From Planctomycetota bacterium (GTDB lineage: Bacteria; Planctomycetota; UBA1135; JADKAF01): a stretch of 64,000 nt of DNA. Shown in pieces: positions 16,117-24,173 of this stretch. The stretch covers positions 2,480,001 through 2,544,000 of the forward strand of contig JADKAF010000001.1 in assembly GCA_016719295.1 (NCBI GenBank), read 5' to 3'. The notes below the pieces were generated by a model. The model was given only the letters and a program-made list of their open reading frames with translations. It was not told the DNA's origin and searched no databases. Made by a program: the position numbers and the translations under genes. Position 1 is the stretch's first letter. The number at the start of each line of letters is the position of its first letter.

Positions 16117-18822
16117 ATGGCGAAGAGCCTGGTCATCGTCGAGTCGCCGACCAAGGCCAAGACCCTCGAGCGCTTCCTCGGCAAAGACTATGTCGTCGAA
16201 TCGAGCGTCGGCCACGTCCGCGACCTCCCCGCCAGCGCCGCCGAGATCCCGCCGGCGCTGAAGAAGGAGGCCTGGGCCCGGCTCGGGGTCAACGTCGCGC
16301 AGGACTTCGAGCCGCTCTACGTCGTTGCCGCCGAGAAGAAGAAGAAGATCGCCGAGCTGAAGAGCTTGGCGAAGCAGGTCGACCGCGTACTGCTCGCGAC
16401 CGACGAGGACCGCGAGGGCGAGGCCATCTCCTGGCATCTGCTGGAGCTGCTGCAGCCCAAGGTGCCGGTGCGGCGCATGGTGTTCCACGAGATCACCAAG
16501 GCGGCGATCCTGCGCTCTCTCGAGGAGACCCGCGATCTCGACACGAACCTCGTCCAGGCGCAGGAGACGCGCCGCATCATCGACCGGCTCTACGGCTACG
16601 AAGTCTCGCCGATCCTCTGGCGCAAGATCGCCCCGAAGCTCTCCGCGGGCCGCGTGCAGAGCGTCGCGATCCGCATGCTCGTCGAGCGCGAGCTCGCGCG
16701 CATGCGCTTCCGCAAGGCGCTCTTCTGGGATCTCGTCGCGACCTTCCGCACCGCGGCCGAGAAGAGCTTCGATGCGCGCCTGATCGCGCTCGGCGGCAAG
16801 CGCGTCGCCAGCGGGAAGGACTTCGATCCCGACACCGGGAAGCTCCGCCGCGACGACGTGGTGCTCGTCGACGAAGCGAAAGCCGGCGTGCTGCTCACCG
16901 CGCTGCGCCAGGGCCGCTTCCGCGTCAGCGACACCGAAGAGAAGCCGTTCACGAAGAGCCCCGCCCCGCCGTTCACGACCTCGACGCTGCAGCAGGAAGG
17001 GAACCGCAAGCTCCGCTTCGACGCGCGGCGCACGATGCGCGCGGCCCAGCGGCTCTACGAGAGCGGCTTCATCACCTACATGCGTACGGACTCGGTGGCG
17101 CTCTCCGACGAGGCGATCCGCATCACGCGGGCCGCCGTCACCGAGCTCTTCGGCGCGGAGTTCCTGCCGAGCGAGGCGCGGCACTACCGCACCAAGGTGA
17201 AGAACGCGCAGGAAGCGCACGAGGCGATCCGCCCCGCCGGCGAGCGCGTCGCCACCGTCGACGATATCCGCGGCAAGCTCGGCGCGGACGAAGCACGCGT
17301 GTACGAGCTCATCTTCAAGCGCACCTTGGCTTGCCAGATGAAGGACGCGAAGGGGCGGCGCATGACGCTCCAGGTCCACGGCGAGGCCGGGCGCGAGCAA
17401 GCCCTCTTCCAGGCCACCGGGCAGGTCATCGACTTCCCTGGCTTCCTCCGCGCGTACGTCGAGGAGCTCGACGAGAGCGAAGGCGGAGGCGACGAGGAGC
17501 GCGAGGCGATCTTGCCGCCGGTGAAGGTCGGCGAAGCGCTGCGCGCCGAGCGTTTGGAGAGCGAGCGCCACGAGACCGCTCCGCCGCCGCGCCTCACCGA
17601 GGCCTCGCTCGTGAAGGCGCTCGAGGAGTCGGGCATCGGCCGCCCGAGCACCTACGCGTCGATCATCGACACCATCGAGCGTCGCGAATACACGTTCAAG
17701 AAGGGCACGGCGCTGGTGCCGACCTTCACCGCCTTCGCCGTCGTGCAGCTCCTGCGCGACCACTTCAGCGATCTCGTCGACTACGAGTTCACCGCGCGCA
17801 TGGAAGATCGCCTCGACGCGATCTCGCGCGGCGAGCTCGAGATGAAGCCGTACCTCCGCGAGTTCTACTTCGGGAACGGCAACCCCGGCCTGCGTCCGCT
17901 GCTCGACCTGAAGAGCGAGGCCATCGACCCTCGCACGGTGTGCACGGTGCCGATCGGCGTCGACGAGCAAGGTCGCGGCGTCGTCGTACGCGTCGGCCGC
18001 TACGGCCCCTATCTCCAGCGCGGCGAGGACGAGACCGCGCCGGTTCCCGAGCAGACCTGCCCCGACGAGGTGACGCTCGCTCAGGCGACCGAGTGGCTCG
18101 AAGGCCGCGCGAAGGCCGACGAGCCGATCGCCACGCACCCCGAGACGGGTCAGCCGATCTATCTCAAGAACGGACGCTTCGGCCCCTACGTGCAGATGGG
18201 CGACGCGAAGGCGATGGGCAAGGGCGAGAAGCCCAAGATGGTCTCGCTGCTGAAGGGCATGACGCCCGAGTCCATCACGCCCGAGACGGCGCTCGCGCTG
18301 CTCTCGCTGCCGCGCGTTCTCGGCCAGGACGCGGAAGGGCGCGACATCGTGGCGCACAACGGGCGCTTCGGCCCCTTCATCAAGCGCGGCGACGATACGC
18401 GCAGCCTCAGCGCGAGCGATCACCTCCTCACGATCGACCTCGCGCGCGCGCTGGAGCTGCTCGCGCAGGAGAAGCGCGGGCGCAGCTTCACGCGCGGCAC
18501 GCCCCAGGCGTTGAAGAGCTATGGTGCGGTCGAGGCACTGGGCGGCGCCGAGGTGAAGCTCATGCCGGGCCGCTATGGCCCCTACGTGACCGACGGCGAG
18601 GTCAACGCCTCGCTCCCGAAGGACACCGCAGATCCCACCGAGGTGCCGCTGGAGCAAGTGCTGACGCTGCTCGCCGCGGCGCGCGAGCGAGCCGCGAGCG
18701 GCGGCGGCAAGCGCAAGACTGCGCGGAAGCCCGCGCGCACTGGCGGCGGCGCGGGTGCGAAGAAGGCCGCCAAGAAGGCGGCGAAGAAGGCGAGCAAGCG
18801 CGCCTCGGGCGCCGAGGAATAG
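16117..18822 (+). CDS. topA: DNA topoisomerase I (type IA)
   Basis: 901 aa starting at the ATG at 16117 (MAKSLVIVESPTKAKTLERF); the frame open further upstream is antisense to the preceding gene. It relaxes negative supercoils. The TOPRIM domain has ESPTKAKT and LLATDEDREGEAISWHL; the catalytic tyrosine is in SGFITYMRTDSV; other family blocks are RIIDRLYGYEVSPILW, SAGRVQSVAIRMLV, KNAQEAHEAIRP and GIGRPSTYASII. The C-terminus lacks Cys4 zinc fingers. Instead it has four copies of the GRxGPYxxxG topoisomerase C-terminal repeat and ends in a Lys/Ala-rich, histone-H1-like tail, as in actinobacterial and planctomycete enzymes. ogt starts 8 bases after the stop. Confidence 0.98.
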   Translation: MAKSLVIVESPTKAKTLERFLGKDYVVESSVGHVRDLPASAAEIPPALKKEAWARLGVNVAQDFEPLYVVAAEKKKKIAELKSLAKQVDRVLLATDEDREGEAISWHLLELLQPKVPVRRMVFHEITKAAILRSLEETRDLDTNLVQAQETRRIIDRLYGYEVSPILWRKIAPKLSAGRVQSVAIRMLVERELARMRFRKALFWDLVATFRTAAEKSFDARLIALGGKRVASGKDFDPDTGKLRRDDVVLVDEAKAGVLLTALRQGRFRVSDTEEKPFTKSPAPPFTTSTLQQEGNRKLRFDARRTMRAAQRLYESGFITYMRTDSVALSDEAIRITRAAVTELFGAEFLPSEARHYRTKVKNAQEAHEAIRPAGERVATVDDIRGKLGADEARVYELIFKRTLACQMKDAKGRRMTLQVHGEAGREQALFQATGQVIDFPGFLRAYVEELDESEGGGDEEREAILPPVKVGEALRAERLESERHETAPPPRLTEASLVKALEESGIGRPSTYASIIDTIERREYTFKKGTALVPTFTAFAVVQLLRDHFSDLVDYEFTARMEDRLDAISRGELEMKPYLREFYFGNGNPGLRPLLDLKSEAIDPRTVCTVPIGVDEQGRGVVVRVGRYGPYLQRGEDETAPVPEQTCPDEVTLAQATEWLEGRAKADEPIATHPETGQPIYLKNGRFGPYVQMGDAKAMGKGEKPKMVSLLKGMTPESITPETALALLSLPRVLGQDAEGRDIVAHNGRFGPFIKRGDDTRSLSASDHLLTIDLARALELLAQEKRGRSFTRGTPQALKSYGAVEALGGAEVKLMPGRYGPYVTDGEVNASLPKDTADPTEVPLEQVLTLLAAARERAASGGGKRKTARKPARTGGGAGAKKAAKKAAKKASKRASGAEE

Positions 18823-18830
18823 TCGAAGCC

Positions 18831-19361
18831 GTGGCCTCCCTCCGCTGGGAGCTCCTGAATACGCCGATCGGCTCCGTCCTGATCGCGGGGACCGCGACGG
18901 AGCTGCACGCGATCGAGCTGCTCGAGGAGGAGCTGCCGCGCGACACGCTGCTGCCGCCGCTGCTCGAGCGCTGGCCGAGGTCGCTCCGCAAGCTCGAGCT
19001 CTCGCGCGGCAGCGTGATGGGCGGCATCGCCCGCGCGCAGATCGAGGCCTACTTCGCGGGCGCGCGGCTCGGCTTCGATCTCGCCCTCGCGTTCCACGGC
19101 ACGCCCTACCAGCAGCGCGTCTGGCAAGAGCTCCGCCGCATCCCCTACGGCGAGACGCGGAGCTACGGGCAGATCGCCGGCAACCTAGGGCGCACCTCGC
19201 CGCGCGCGGTGGGCATGGCGAGCCATCGCAACCACCTGCCGATCGTGGTGCCTTGCCACCGCGTGATCGCCGCGGACGGCTCGCTCTCGGGCTTCGCCGG
19301 AGGTCTCGCGCGGAAGCGCTGGCTGCTCGATCACGAAGCAGGCCAGCGCCGCCTGCGCTGA
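18831..19361 (+). CDS. ogt: Methylated-DNA-[protein]-cysteine S-methyltransferase
   Basis: 176 aa from a GTG start. It repairs O6-methylguanine by transferring the methyl group to its own cysteine. Active-site motif PIVVPCHRVIAADGSLSGFA; helix-turn-helix with PYGETRSYGQIAGNLGR; C-terminal GGLARKRWLLDHE. The residue normally Pro before the active-site strand (NP) is His here (RNHLPIVVPCHR), a small departure. The N-terminal domain is the short type without the Ada regulatory part. It follows topA closely and is probably expressed with it. Confidence 0.95.
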   Translation: MASLRWELLNTPIGSVLIAGTATELHAIELLEEELPRDTLLPPLLERWPRSLRKLELSRGSVMGGIARAQIEAYFAGARLGFDLALAFHGTPYQQRVWQELRRIPYGETRSYGQIAGNLGRTSPRAVGMASHRNHLPIVVPCHRVIAADGSLSGFAGGLARKRWLLDHEAGQRRLR

Positions 19362-19365
19362 GCGC

Positions 19366-20424
19366 CTACTGCTTCTTCGACTTGCCTTCGGCGATGCGCT
19401 GCTCGGCCACGCGATCCGCGGCGACCGCGGTCGAGACGCCGAGCTTCTTCGCCAGCGCGAAGACCTCCGCCAGGGCCGCGCCGATGCCATCGACGCGCCG
19501 CAGCGCCTCGGCCTCGTTGTAGCCGCCGGGCAGCAGCTCGCAGGCGACGTTGATGATGCCGCCGCCGTTGATCACGTAGTCGGGCGCGTAGAGGATCCCG
19601 CGCTCCGAGAGGCGATCGGCGTGGTCCAGGCGATCGAGCTGGTTGTTCGCGGCGCCGGCGACGGCGCGGCAGCGCAGCAGCGGGATCGAGTGGTCATTCA
19701 AGAGCTTCCCGCGCGCGCAAGGCGAGAGGATGTCGACCTCGGCGCGATAGAAGTCCGACTCGCTGATCACCTTGGCGCCCGTCTTCTTGCAGAACGCCGC
19801 GACGCGCTCCTGGTCGATGTCGGTGACGCTCACGAACGCGCCGGCCTGGAGCAGCAGCTCGCCGAGGCGACCGCCGACGGCGCCGATCCCCTGGATCGCG
19901 ACACGGAGGCCCTTCAGGCTCGTGCTGCCGTTCAGCTCCTGCGCCACCGTCTGGATGCCGACGAGGCAGCCGCGCGCCGTGTACGGCGAGGGATTGCCGC
20001 TCGAGCCCGACTCGCGCGAGAGGCCCGTCACGTAGCGGGTCTCCTTACGCACGACCTCGAGGTCGCCGATGCCGATGTTCATGTCCTCGGCGGTGATGTA
20101 CTTACCGCCGAGCGCTTCGATGAAGCGGCCCATCGCCCGGAAGAGCGCCTCGGACTTCAGCTTCTTCGGGTCGCCGATCACGACCGACTTGCCGCCGCCG
20201 AGACCGGTGCGAGCCACGGCCGACTTGTAGGTCATGCCGCGCGAGAGCCGGTTCACGTCCTCCAGCGCCTCGTCTTCGTTCGCGTAGGGCAGCATGCGCA
20301 TGCCGCCCAGCGCTGGCCCCAAGGTCGTGTCGTGGACGGAGATGAGGGCGTGCAACCCGCTGGCCTGGTCGCGGCAGCGCGCAACGCGCTCGTAGCCGGG
20401 CGTCGGGATCTCGGTGATCTGCAT
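19366..20424 (-). CDS. Leucine/Glu/Phe/Val dehydrogenase family enzyme (leucine dehydrogenase type)
   Basis: 352 aa, the length of leucine dehydrogenases rather than the longer glutamate dehydrogenases. It catalyses NAD-dependent oxidative deamination of a branched-chain amino acid. Substrate-binding block LGPALGGMRMLPY; catalytic-lysine segment YKSAVARTGLGGGKSVVIGD; GKYITAEDMNIGIGDLEVV; Rossmann glycine motif VAIQGIGAVGGRLGELLL; C-terminal AGAANNQL and YAPDYVINGGGIINVACE. It ends 4 bases from the convergent ogt stop. It is separated by about 170 bases from the GT4 gene upstream on the same strand and is likely transcribed on its own. Confidence 0.93.
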   Translation of the reverse strand: MQITEIPTPGYERVARCRDQASGLHALISVHDTTLGPALGGMRMLPYANEDEALEDVNRLSRGMTYKSAVARTGLGGGKSVVIGDPKKLKSEALFRAMGRFIEALGGKYITAEDMNIGIGDLEVVRKETRYVTGLSRESGSSGNPSPYTARGCLVGIQTVAQELNGSTSLKGLRVAIQGIGAVGGRLGELLLQAGAFVSVTDIDQERVAAFCKKTGAKVISESDFYRAEVDILSPCARGKLLNDHSIPLLRCRAVAGAANNQLDRLDHADRLSERGILYAPDYVINGGGIINVACELLPGGYNEAEALRRVDGIGAALAEVFALAKKLGVSTAVAADRVAEQRIAEGKSKKQ

Positions 20425-20592
20425 GCGGTCTCGAGGCCTCGCGACCGTTCACCCCTGCGAGCGAACGGTCAGGAGCCCGCGGTGTCTGCGCGGGCGGGAT
20501 GGGCGGTGAAGAAAACGGGCTACTAAATCGACGGATCGGGGGGGGTGTCAAGGTCGCCGGAGCGAATGCGGCCGCCCCTTCCCGGAGTTCGC

Positions 20593-21774
20593 TCAGGACG
20601 ACACGCTGCCCGGACAGCCGATCTCCGCGAGGACCTCGCGGTAGATCTTCGCCGTCTCCTGCGCGGTGCGCTCCCAGCGGAAGCTCTTGGCGCGCGCGAG
20701 GCCCTCTCGCGAGAGCTCCTCGCGCAGCGCCCCGGCGCCGAGCAAGCGGCGGATCGCCTCGGCCATCGAGCGCGGATCCTCGGGGTCGAAGTAGAGCGCG
20801 GCACCGCCGGCGATCTCCGGCATCGAGGAGCGGTCCGCGCAGAGCACGGCCGTGCCGCTGGCCATCGCTTCCACCACCGGGAGGCCGAAGCCCTCGCGCT
20901 TCGAAGCGAAGACGTAGCCGGCAGCGTGGCGGTAGAGCGCGCGCACGTCGCGATCGTCGAGGTAGCCCTCCACCGCGACCTCGCGCTCGAGACCGGCAGC
21001 GGCGACGCGGGCGCGAAACTCGTCGAGCGCGGCGGGCTGGAAGCCGGCGATCAGGACGCGCGGCACGGAGGGCTTCAGCAGCTTCAGCGCCTCGAGCAAG
21101 CCCGCGGAGTTCTTGCGCTCCCCCGACGCGCCCAGCGCGAAGAGGAACTGATCGGGAGCCAGCCCGTAGCGCGCGAGCACATCCTCGTCACGCGATTCCT
21201 CCTGAGGCGAGAAGTCCTCGTCCACCCCCAGAGGCACGACGCGGATCCGCTCCGCCGGATAGCCGAGCACGCGCTCGATGTCGCGCGCGCTGGCGAACGA
21301 GTCCGTGAGGATGCGCCGCGCGAGACGCAGCGCCGCGGGCATCGCGCGCCGCACGTAACGCGCGTGGTGATCGTCGCCCTCGCCCTCGAGCACGAGCGTG
21401 TCGTGCAGCGTGACGATCGTGGCGCAGGGCTGCCGCGGCGGCAGCGTGTTGCCGGTGCCGTGATAGAGGTCGATACCGTGGCGGCGCAACGCGAAGGGCA
21501 GGCGCAGGCGCTCCCAGAGCTCGAAGCGCGCGCCTTTCATGCGCAGGCGCTCCTCGCGGAAGCGCCCCGGCAGCGGCGGACGATCGGTGGGAGCCTCGCG
21601 CTCGTGGTAGAGCACGAACTCGAGATCGCTGCACGAGAGCGCGTAGCCCTCGATCAGCCTCCGGATGTACTGCCCCATGCCACGCGGCATCGGACGATAG
21701 TACTGGCGCACGTCGATCCCGACGCGCGGGCGACGCAGGCCAGGCGCGACCTCGGCGAGCTCGACGCTGCTCAT
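20593..21774 (-). CDS. GT4-family glycosyltransferase
   Basis: 393 aa. A GT-B fold, retaining transferase: N-terminal VGIDVRQYYRPMPRGMGQYI with an acceptor-domain Gly-rich loop, middle linker HGTGNTLPPRQPCATIVTLHD, and C-terminal donor-binding region with ALGASGERKNSAGLLEAL, GYLDDRDVRALYRHA and the E-x7-E motif in FASKREGFGLPVVEAMASG. It likely adds a hexose to a lipid-linked or nascent surface glycan at the cytoplasmic membrane. It starts 7 bases after the GT2 stop and is the last gene of the flippase/GT2/GT4 set. Confidence 0.92.
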   Translation of the reverse strand: MSSVELAEVAPGLRRPRVGIDVRQYYRPMPRGMGQYIRRLIEGYALSCSDLEFVLYHEREAPTDRPPLPGRFREERLRMKGARFELWERLRLPFALRRHGIDLYHGTGNTLPPRQPCATIVTLHDTLVLEGEGDDHHARYVRRAMPAALRLARRILTDSFASARDIERVLGYPAERIRVVPLGVDEDFSPQEESRDEDVLARYGLAPDQFLFALGASGERKNSAGLLEALKLLKPSVPRVLIAGFQPAALDEFRARVAAAGLEREVAVEGYLDDRDVRALYRHAAGYVFASKREGFGLPVVEAMASGTAVLCADRSSMPEIAGGAALYFDPEDPRSMAEAIRRLLGAGALREELSREGLARAKSFRWERTAQETAKIYREVLAEIGCPGSVSS

Positions 21775-21781
21775 CTCGCGC

Positions 21782-22720
21782 TCAGGACCTCCCCACCAAG
21801 GTCTTGGCCCAGAGCTTCCACGCCCTCGACGCGCTCGGCCTCTCGCGCACGGCGCACCAGGCCTCGCGCCGCGCCGCCGCCCGCTCGCCGCGCTCGAGCA
21901 GCACCCACGCGAGGTCCATGCGCAGGTCGAAACGCCGGCGATCGGCCAGGCCGCCGTAGCGCGCGCGGAAGTCGGGGTAGTGGCGCTCCAGCTTCGTCAG
22001 CACCGCCGAGACGCCGTCGAACATGCGCCGCGGGTTCCCGGAGAGGCTGCTCGGCGAGAGGTTGTAGCAGGCGAGTGGACGGTCGATGTAGCGCACCACG
22101 CGCTCGCGCGCGATGCGCAGCCAGAGCTCGTAGTCCTCGACCGCGATGAGAGCGGGGCTCTCGTCGAAGGGGCCGAACGCGTCGAAGACGTCGCGCCGCA
22201 GCGTGACCGTGAGCGTGTAGATGCAGTTCTGCTGGAGCAGGCGCTCGAAGCTCAGCACCTCATCGATCGGGCGCCAGGCGTCGTTCTTGAGCCCCGGCTG
22301 CACGACCTCTTCGACGCAGAGGAACGAGTCCGAGCAGGTCATCGCGGTATCGGGGTGATTCGCGAAGACCTCGATCGCCGCCTCCAGGCGCTCCTTCTCG
22401 AAGCGATCATCGGCGTCGAGGAACGCGAGCAGCGAGCCGCTCGAGGCGGCGATGGCCCGATTGCGCGCCGCGGCGGGCCCGCGATTGCGCTCCTGACGCA
22501 GGAGCCGCACGCGCCCTGTCTTGGTCCAAGCTTCGATCGCGCGCGCCGTCTCCTCGACATCCGGCGAGGCGTCGTCGACGACGATGACCTCATGCGGCGG
22601 CACGGTCTGCTCGAGCGCGGAGCGGATCGCCCCGGCCAGATAGCTCGAGGCGCGGTAGGCCGGGATGATCACCGAGACGGTGGGTCGCGAGAGCCCGACC
22701 TGCGCAGGCGTGCGACTCAA
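21782..22720 (-). CDS. GT2-family glycosyltransferase
   Basis: 312 aa from a TTG start at 22720. The TTG overlaps the flippase stop as TTGA, which decides the start since no ATG or GTG is better placed. GT-A fold motifs: VSVIIPAYRASSYLAGAI, the nucleotide-binding VVDDASPD, RNRGPAAARNRAI, the DxD-type AFLDADDRFEKE, and the catalytic-base region VEDYELWLRIA. After about 270 residues it ends in Arg-rich helix. It is translationally coupled to the flippase and followed by a GT4 enzyme, so it probably builds the same exported glycan. Confidence 0.9.
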   Translation of the reverse strand: MSRTPAQVGLSRPTVSVIIPAYRASSYLAGAIRSALEQTVPPHEVIVVDDASPDVEETARAIEAWTKTGRVRLLRQERNRGPAAARNRAIAASSGSLLAFLDADDRFEKERLEAAIEVFANHPDTAMTCSDSFLCVEEVVQPGLKNDAWRPIDEVLSFERLLQQNCIYTLTVTLRRDVFDAFGPFDESPALIAVEDYELWLRIARERVVRYIDRPLACYNLSPSSLSGNPRRMFDGVSAVLTKLERHYPDFRARYGGLADRRRFDLRMDLAWVLLERGERAAARREAWCAVRERPSASRAWKLWAKTLVGRS

Positions 22721-24072
22721 GCGCGCCCTCCGTCCGCCGGGCGCGGCGCGCGCCGCAAGCGCGCGAGCACGCGCTCGAGATCCGCCCGCGTGGGCACGAG
22801 GAGCGCGCTCGGTGGAGTTCCGGTGAGACGGTGGTAGCGCGCGATCGCACAGCCGGTCTGCAGCAAGTAGCCCGCGCTCATCCCGATCGCCATGCCTATC
22901 GTCCCGAGCCAGGGGACGAACAGGATATGCGCAGCGCTCATCGCGAGGAAGGACAGCGCGGTGTTCCAGAAGATCCAGCGCACCATGCCGCGGCCCATGA
23001 GGTCGGCGTAGATCGTCTTCGCGATGGCCAGCCCGACCGTCCCCGGCAGCAGGATCCAGAGCGCCGGGAGCGCCGGCAGGTACTCCGCCCGCACGATCCA
23101 GATCACGAGCGGGGCGGCGGCCGCGATGCCGAGCGAGGCGAGGCAACCGATGGCGCAGAGGAAGCGCGCGACCGTCGGCGTGAGCGCGCGAGCGCGCTCC
23201 TGATCTCCCGCGACCTCGGCGAAGAGGATCGGCTCGACCGCGAGCGAGAAGGAGCGCAGCAAGTCGGCGAAGGTGAGCGCGATGCCGAAGAGCGCGAGCT
23301 CGCGCCGCACCCCATCGTCGCTCGAGACCGCGAAGGTGAGCAGCCAGGGGATCAGCACGACGAAGCCGAAGCGCGCGTTCATCTCGCCGACCGCGGAGCA
23401 GCCGTAGGCCCAGCGCGCGGTGCCCCAGCCTTCGCGCAGGACCTCGCGATCGAAGCGCGGCCGCAGCCGATAGAGCGCGCTCGCCGCGTGCAGAGCGAAG
23501 AGCAGGGAGCCGGCCACCGCGAGCGTCCGCGCGGTCACGCCGAGGACGACGATGCGCTGGCCCTGCTCGCGATCGAGACCGAGCACGAGCCAGCCGGCGA
23601 GGAAGATGACGAGGAAGCCCGCGGGGATCGCCAGCTCGACCAGGTTGAAGCGCGCGACGCGGCGCGCGACCAGCAAGGTCGTGTTCACGTAGGAGCGCAC
23701 GAGCAGCGCGGGAACCGTGGCGAGCGCGAGGAAGAGCAGCGGCAGCGACGCGTCGAGGCGCAGCGCCATCGGCACGAGCCACGGAATCGACGCCAGCGCG
23801 ACCAGGGTCCCCACGCTGGCGCCGAGCGCGAGCCCCACGGCGCCCAGGCGCTCGAGGGAGAAGCGCTGCGAGCCGCCGAGGTAGGTGATCGCGGTCGCGA
23901 AGCCCAGGTTCCCGAGCGACATCAGGAGCGGCGGCGCCTGCAGCAGCCAGTCGTAGGCCCCCTTCACCTCCGGCGCCATGCAGTAGAGCAGGAGGAAGCC
24001 GGTGAGCACCGCGAGCGCTTGGCTCGCGAGCTGGGTGGCGACGGTGAGGGAGAGGTTGCGGGCGAAGCCCAT
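22717..24072 (-). CDS. Polysaccharide/oligosaccharide flippase (MOP superfamily, Wzx-like)
   Basis: 451 aa with about 12-14 hydrophobic segments spread over the full length, starting ATQLASQALAVLTGFLLLYC. The N-terminal pattern of a charged start, a long hydrophobic helix and then GAYDWLLQAPPLLMSLGNLG is that of the Wzx/RfbX/MVF clan that moves undecaprenyl-linked glycans across the inner membrane. A cytoplasmic Arg/Pro-rich C-terminus follows the last helix. The two glycosyltransferases downstream fit a Wzx-dependent surface glycan. It is divergent from a DNA helicase gene, with about 100 bases between starts. Confidence 0.85.
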   Translation of the reverse strand: MGFARNLSLTVATQLASQALAVLTGFLLLYCMAPEVKGAYDWLLQAPPLLMSLGNLGFATAITYLGGSQRFSLERLGAVGLALGASVGTLVALASIPWLVPMALRLDASLPLLFLALATVPALLVRSYVNTTLLVARRVARFNLVELAIPAGFLVIFLAGWLVLGLDREQGQRIVVLGVTARTLAVAGSLLFALHAASALYRLRPRFDREVLREGWGTARWAYGCSAVGEMNARFGFVVLIPWLLTFAVSSDDGVRRELALFGIALTFADLLRSFSLAVEPILFAEVAGDQERARALTPTVARFLCAIGCLASLGIAAAAPLVIWIVRAEYLPALPALWILLPGTVGLAIAKTIYADLMGRGMVRWIFWNTALSFLAMSAAHILFVPWLGTIGMAIGMSAGYLLQTGCAIARYHRLTGTPPSALLVPTRADLERVLARLRRAPRPADGGRA

Positions 24073-24173
24073 GTTGCAGATCGCTCTCGTGCGGCTCGGC
24101 GCGCGCGGAACGGACCAGGATGCGGCGGCGACGGGGGATTACAATCCCGCGTCGCTCGCCGCTCCCCTACCCG

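Noticed and set aside
15913..18657. 914-codon minus-strand frame opposite topA
   Set aside because: Shadow of topA in a high-GC genome; no domain or start signal.
22721..23782. N-terminal extension of the GT2 gene opposite the flippase start
   Set aside because: It is the same-strand out-of-frame shadow of the flippase; the TTGA overlap gives the true GT2 start.
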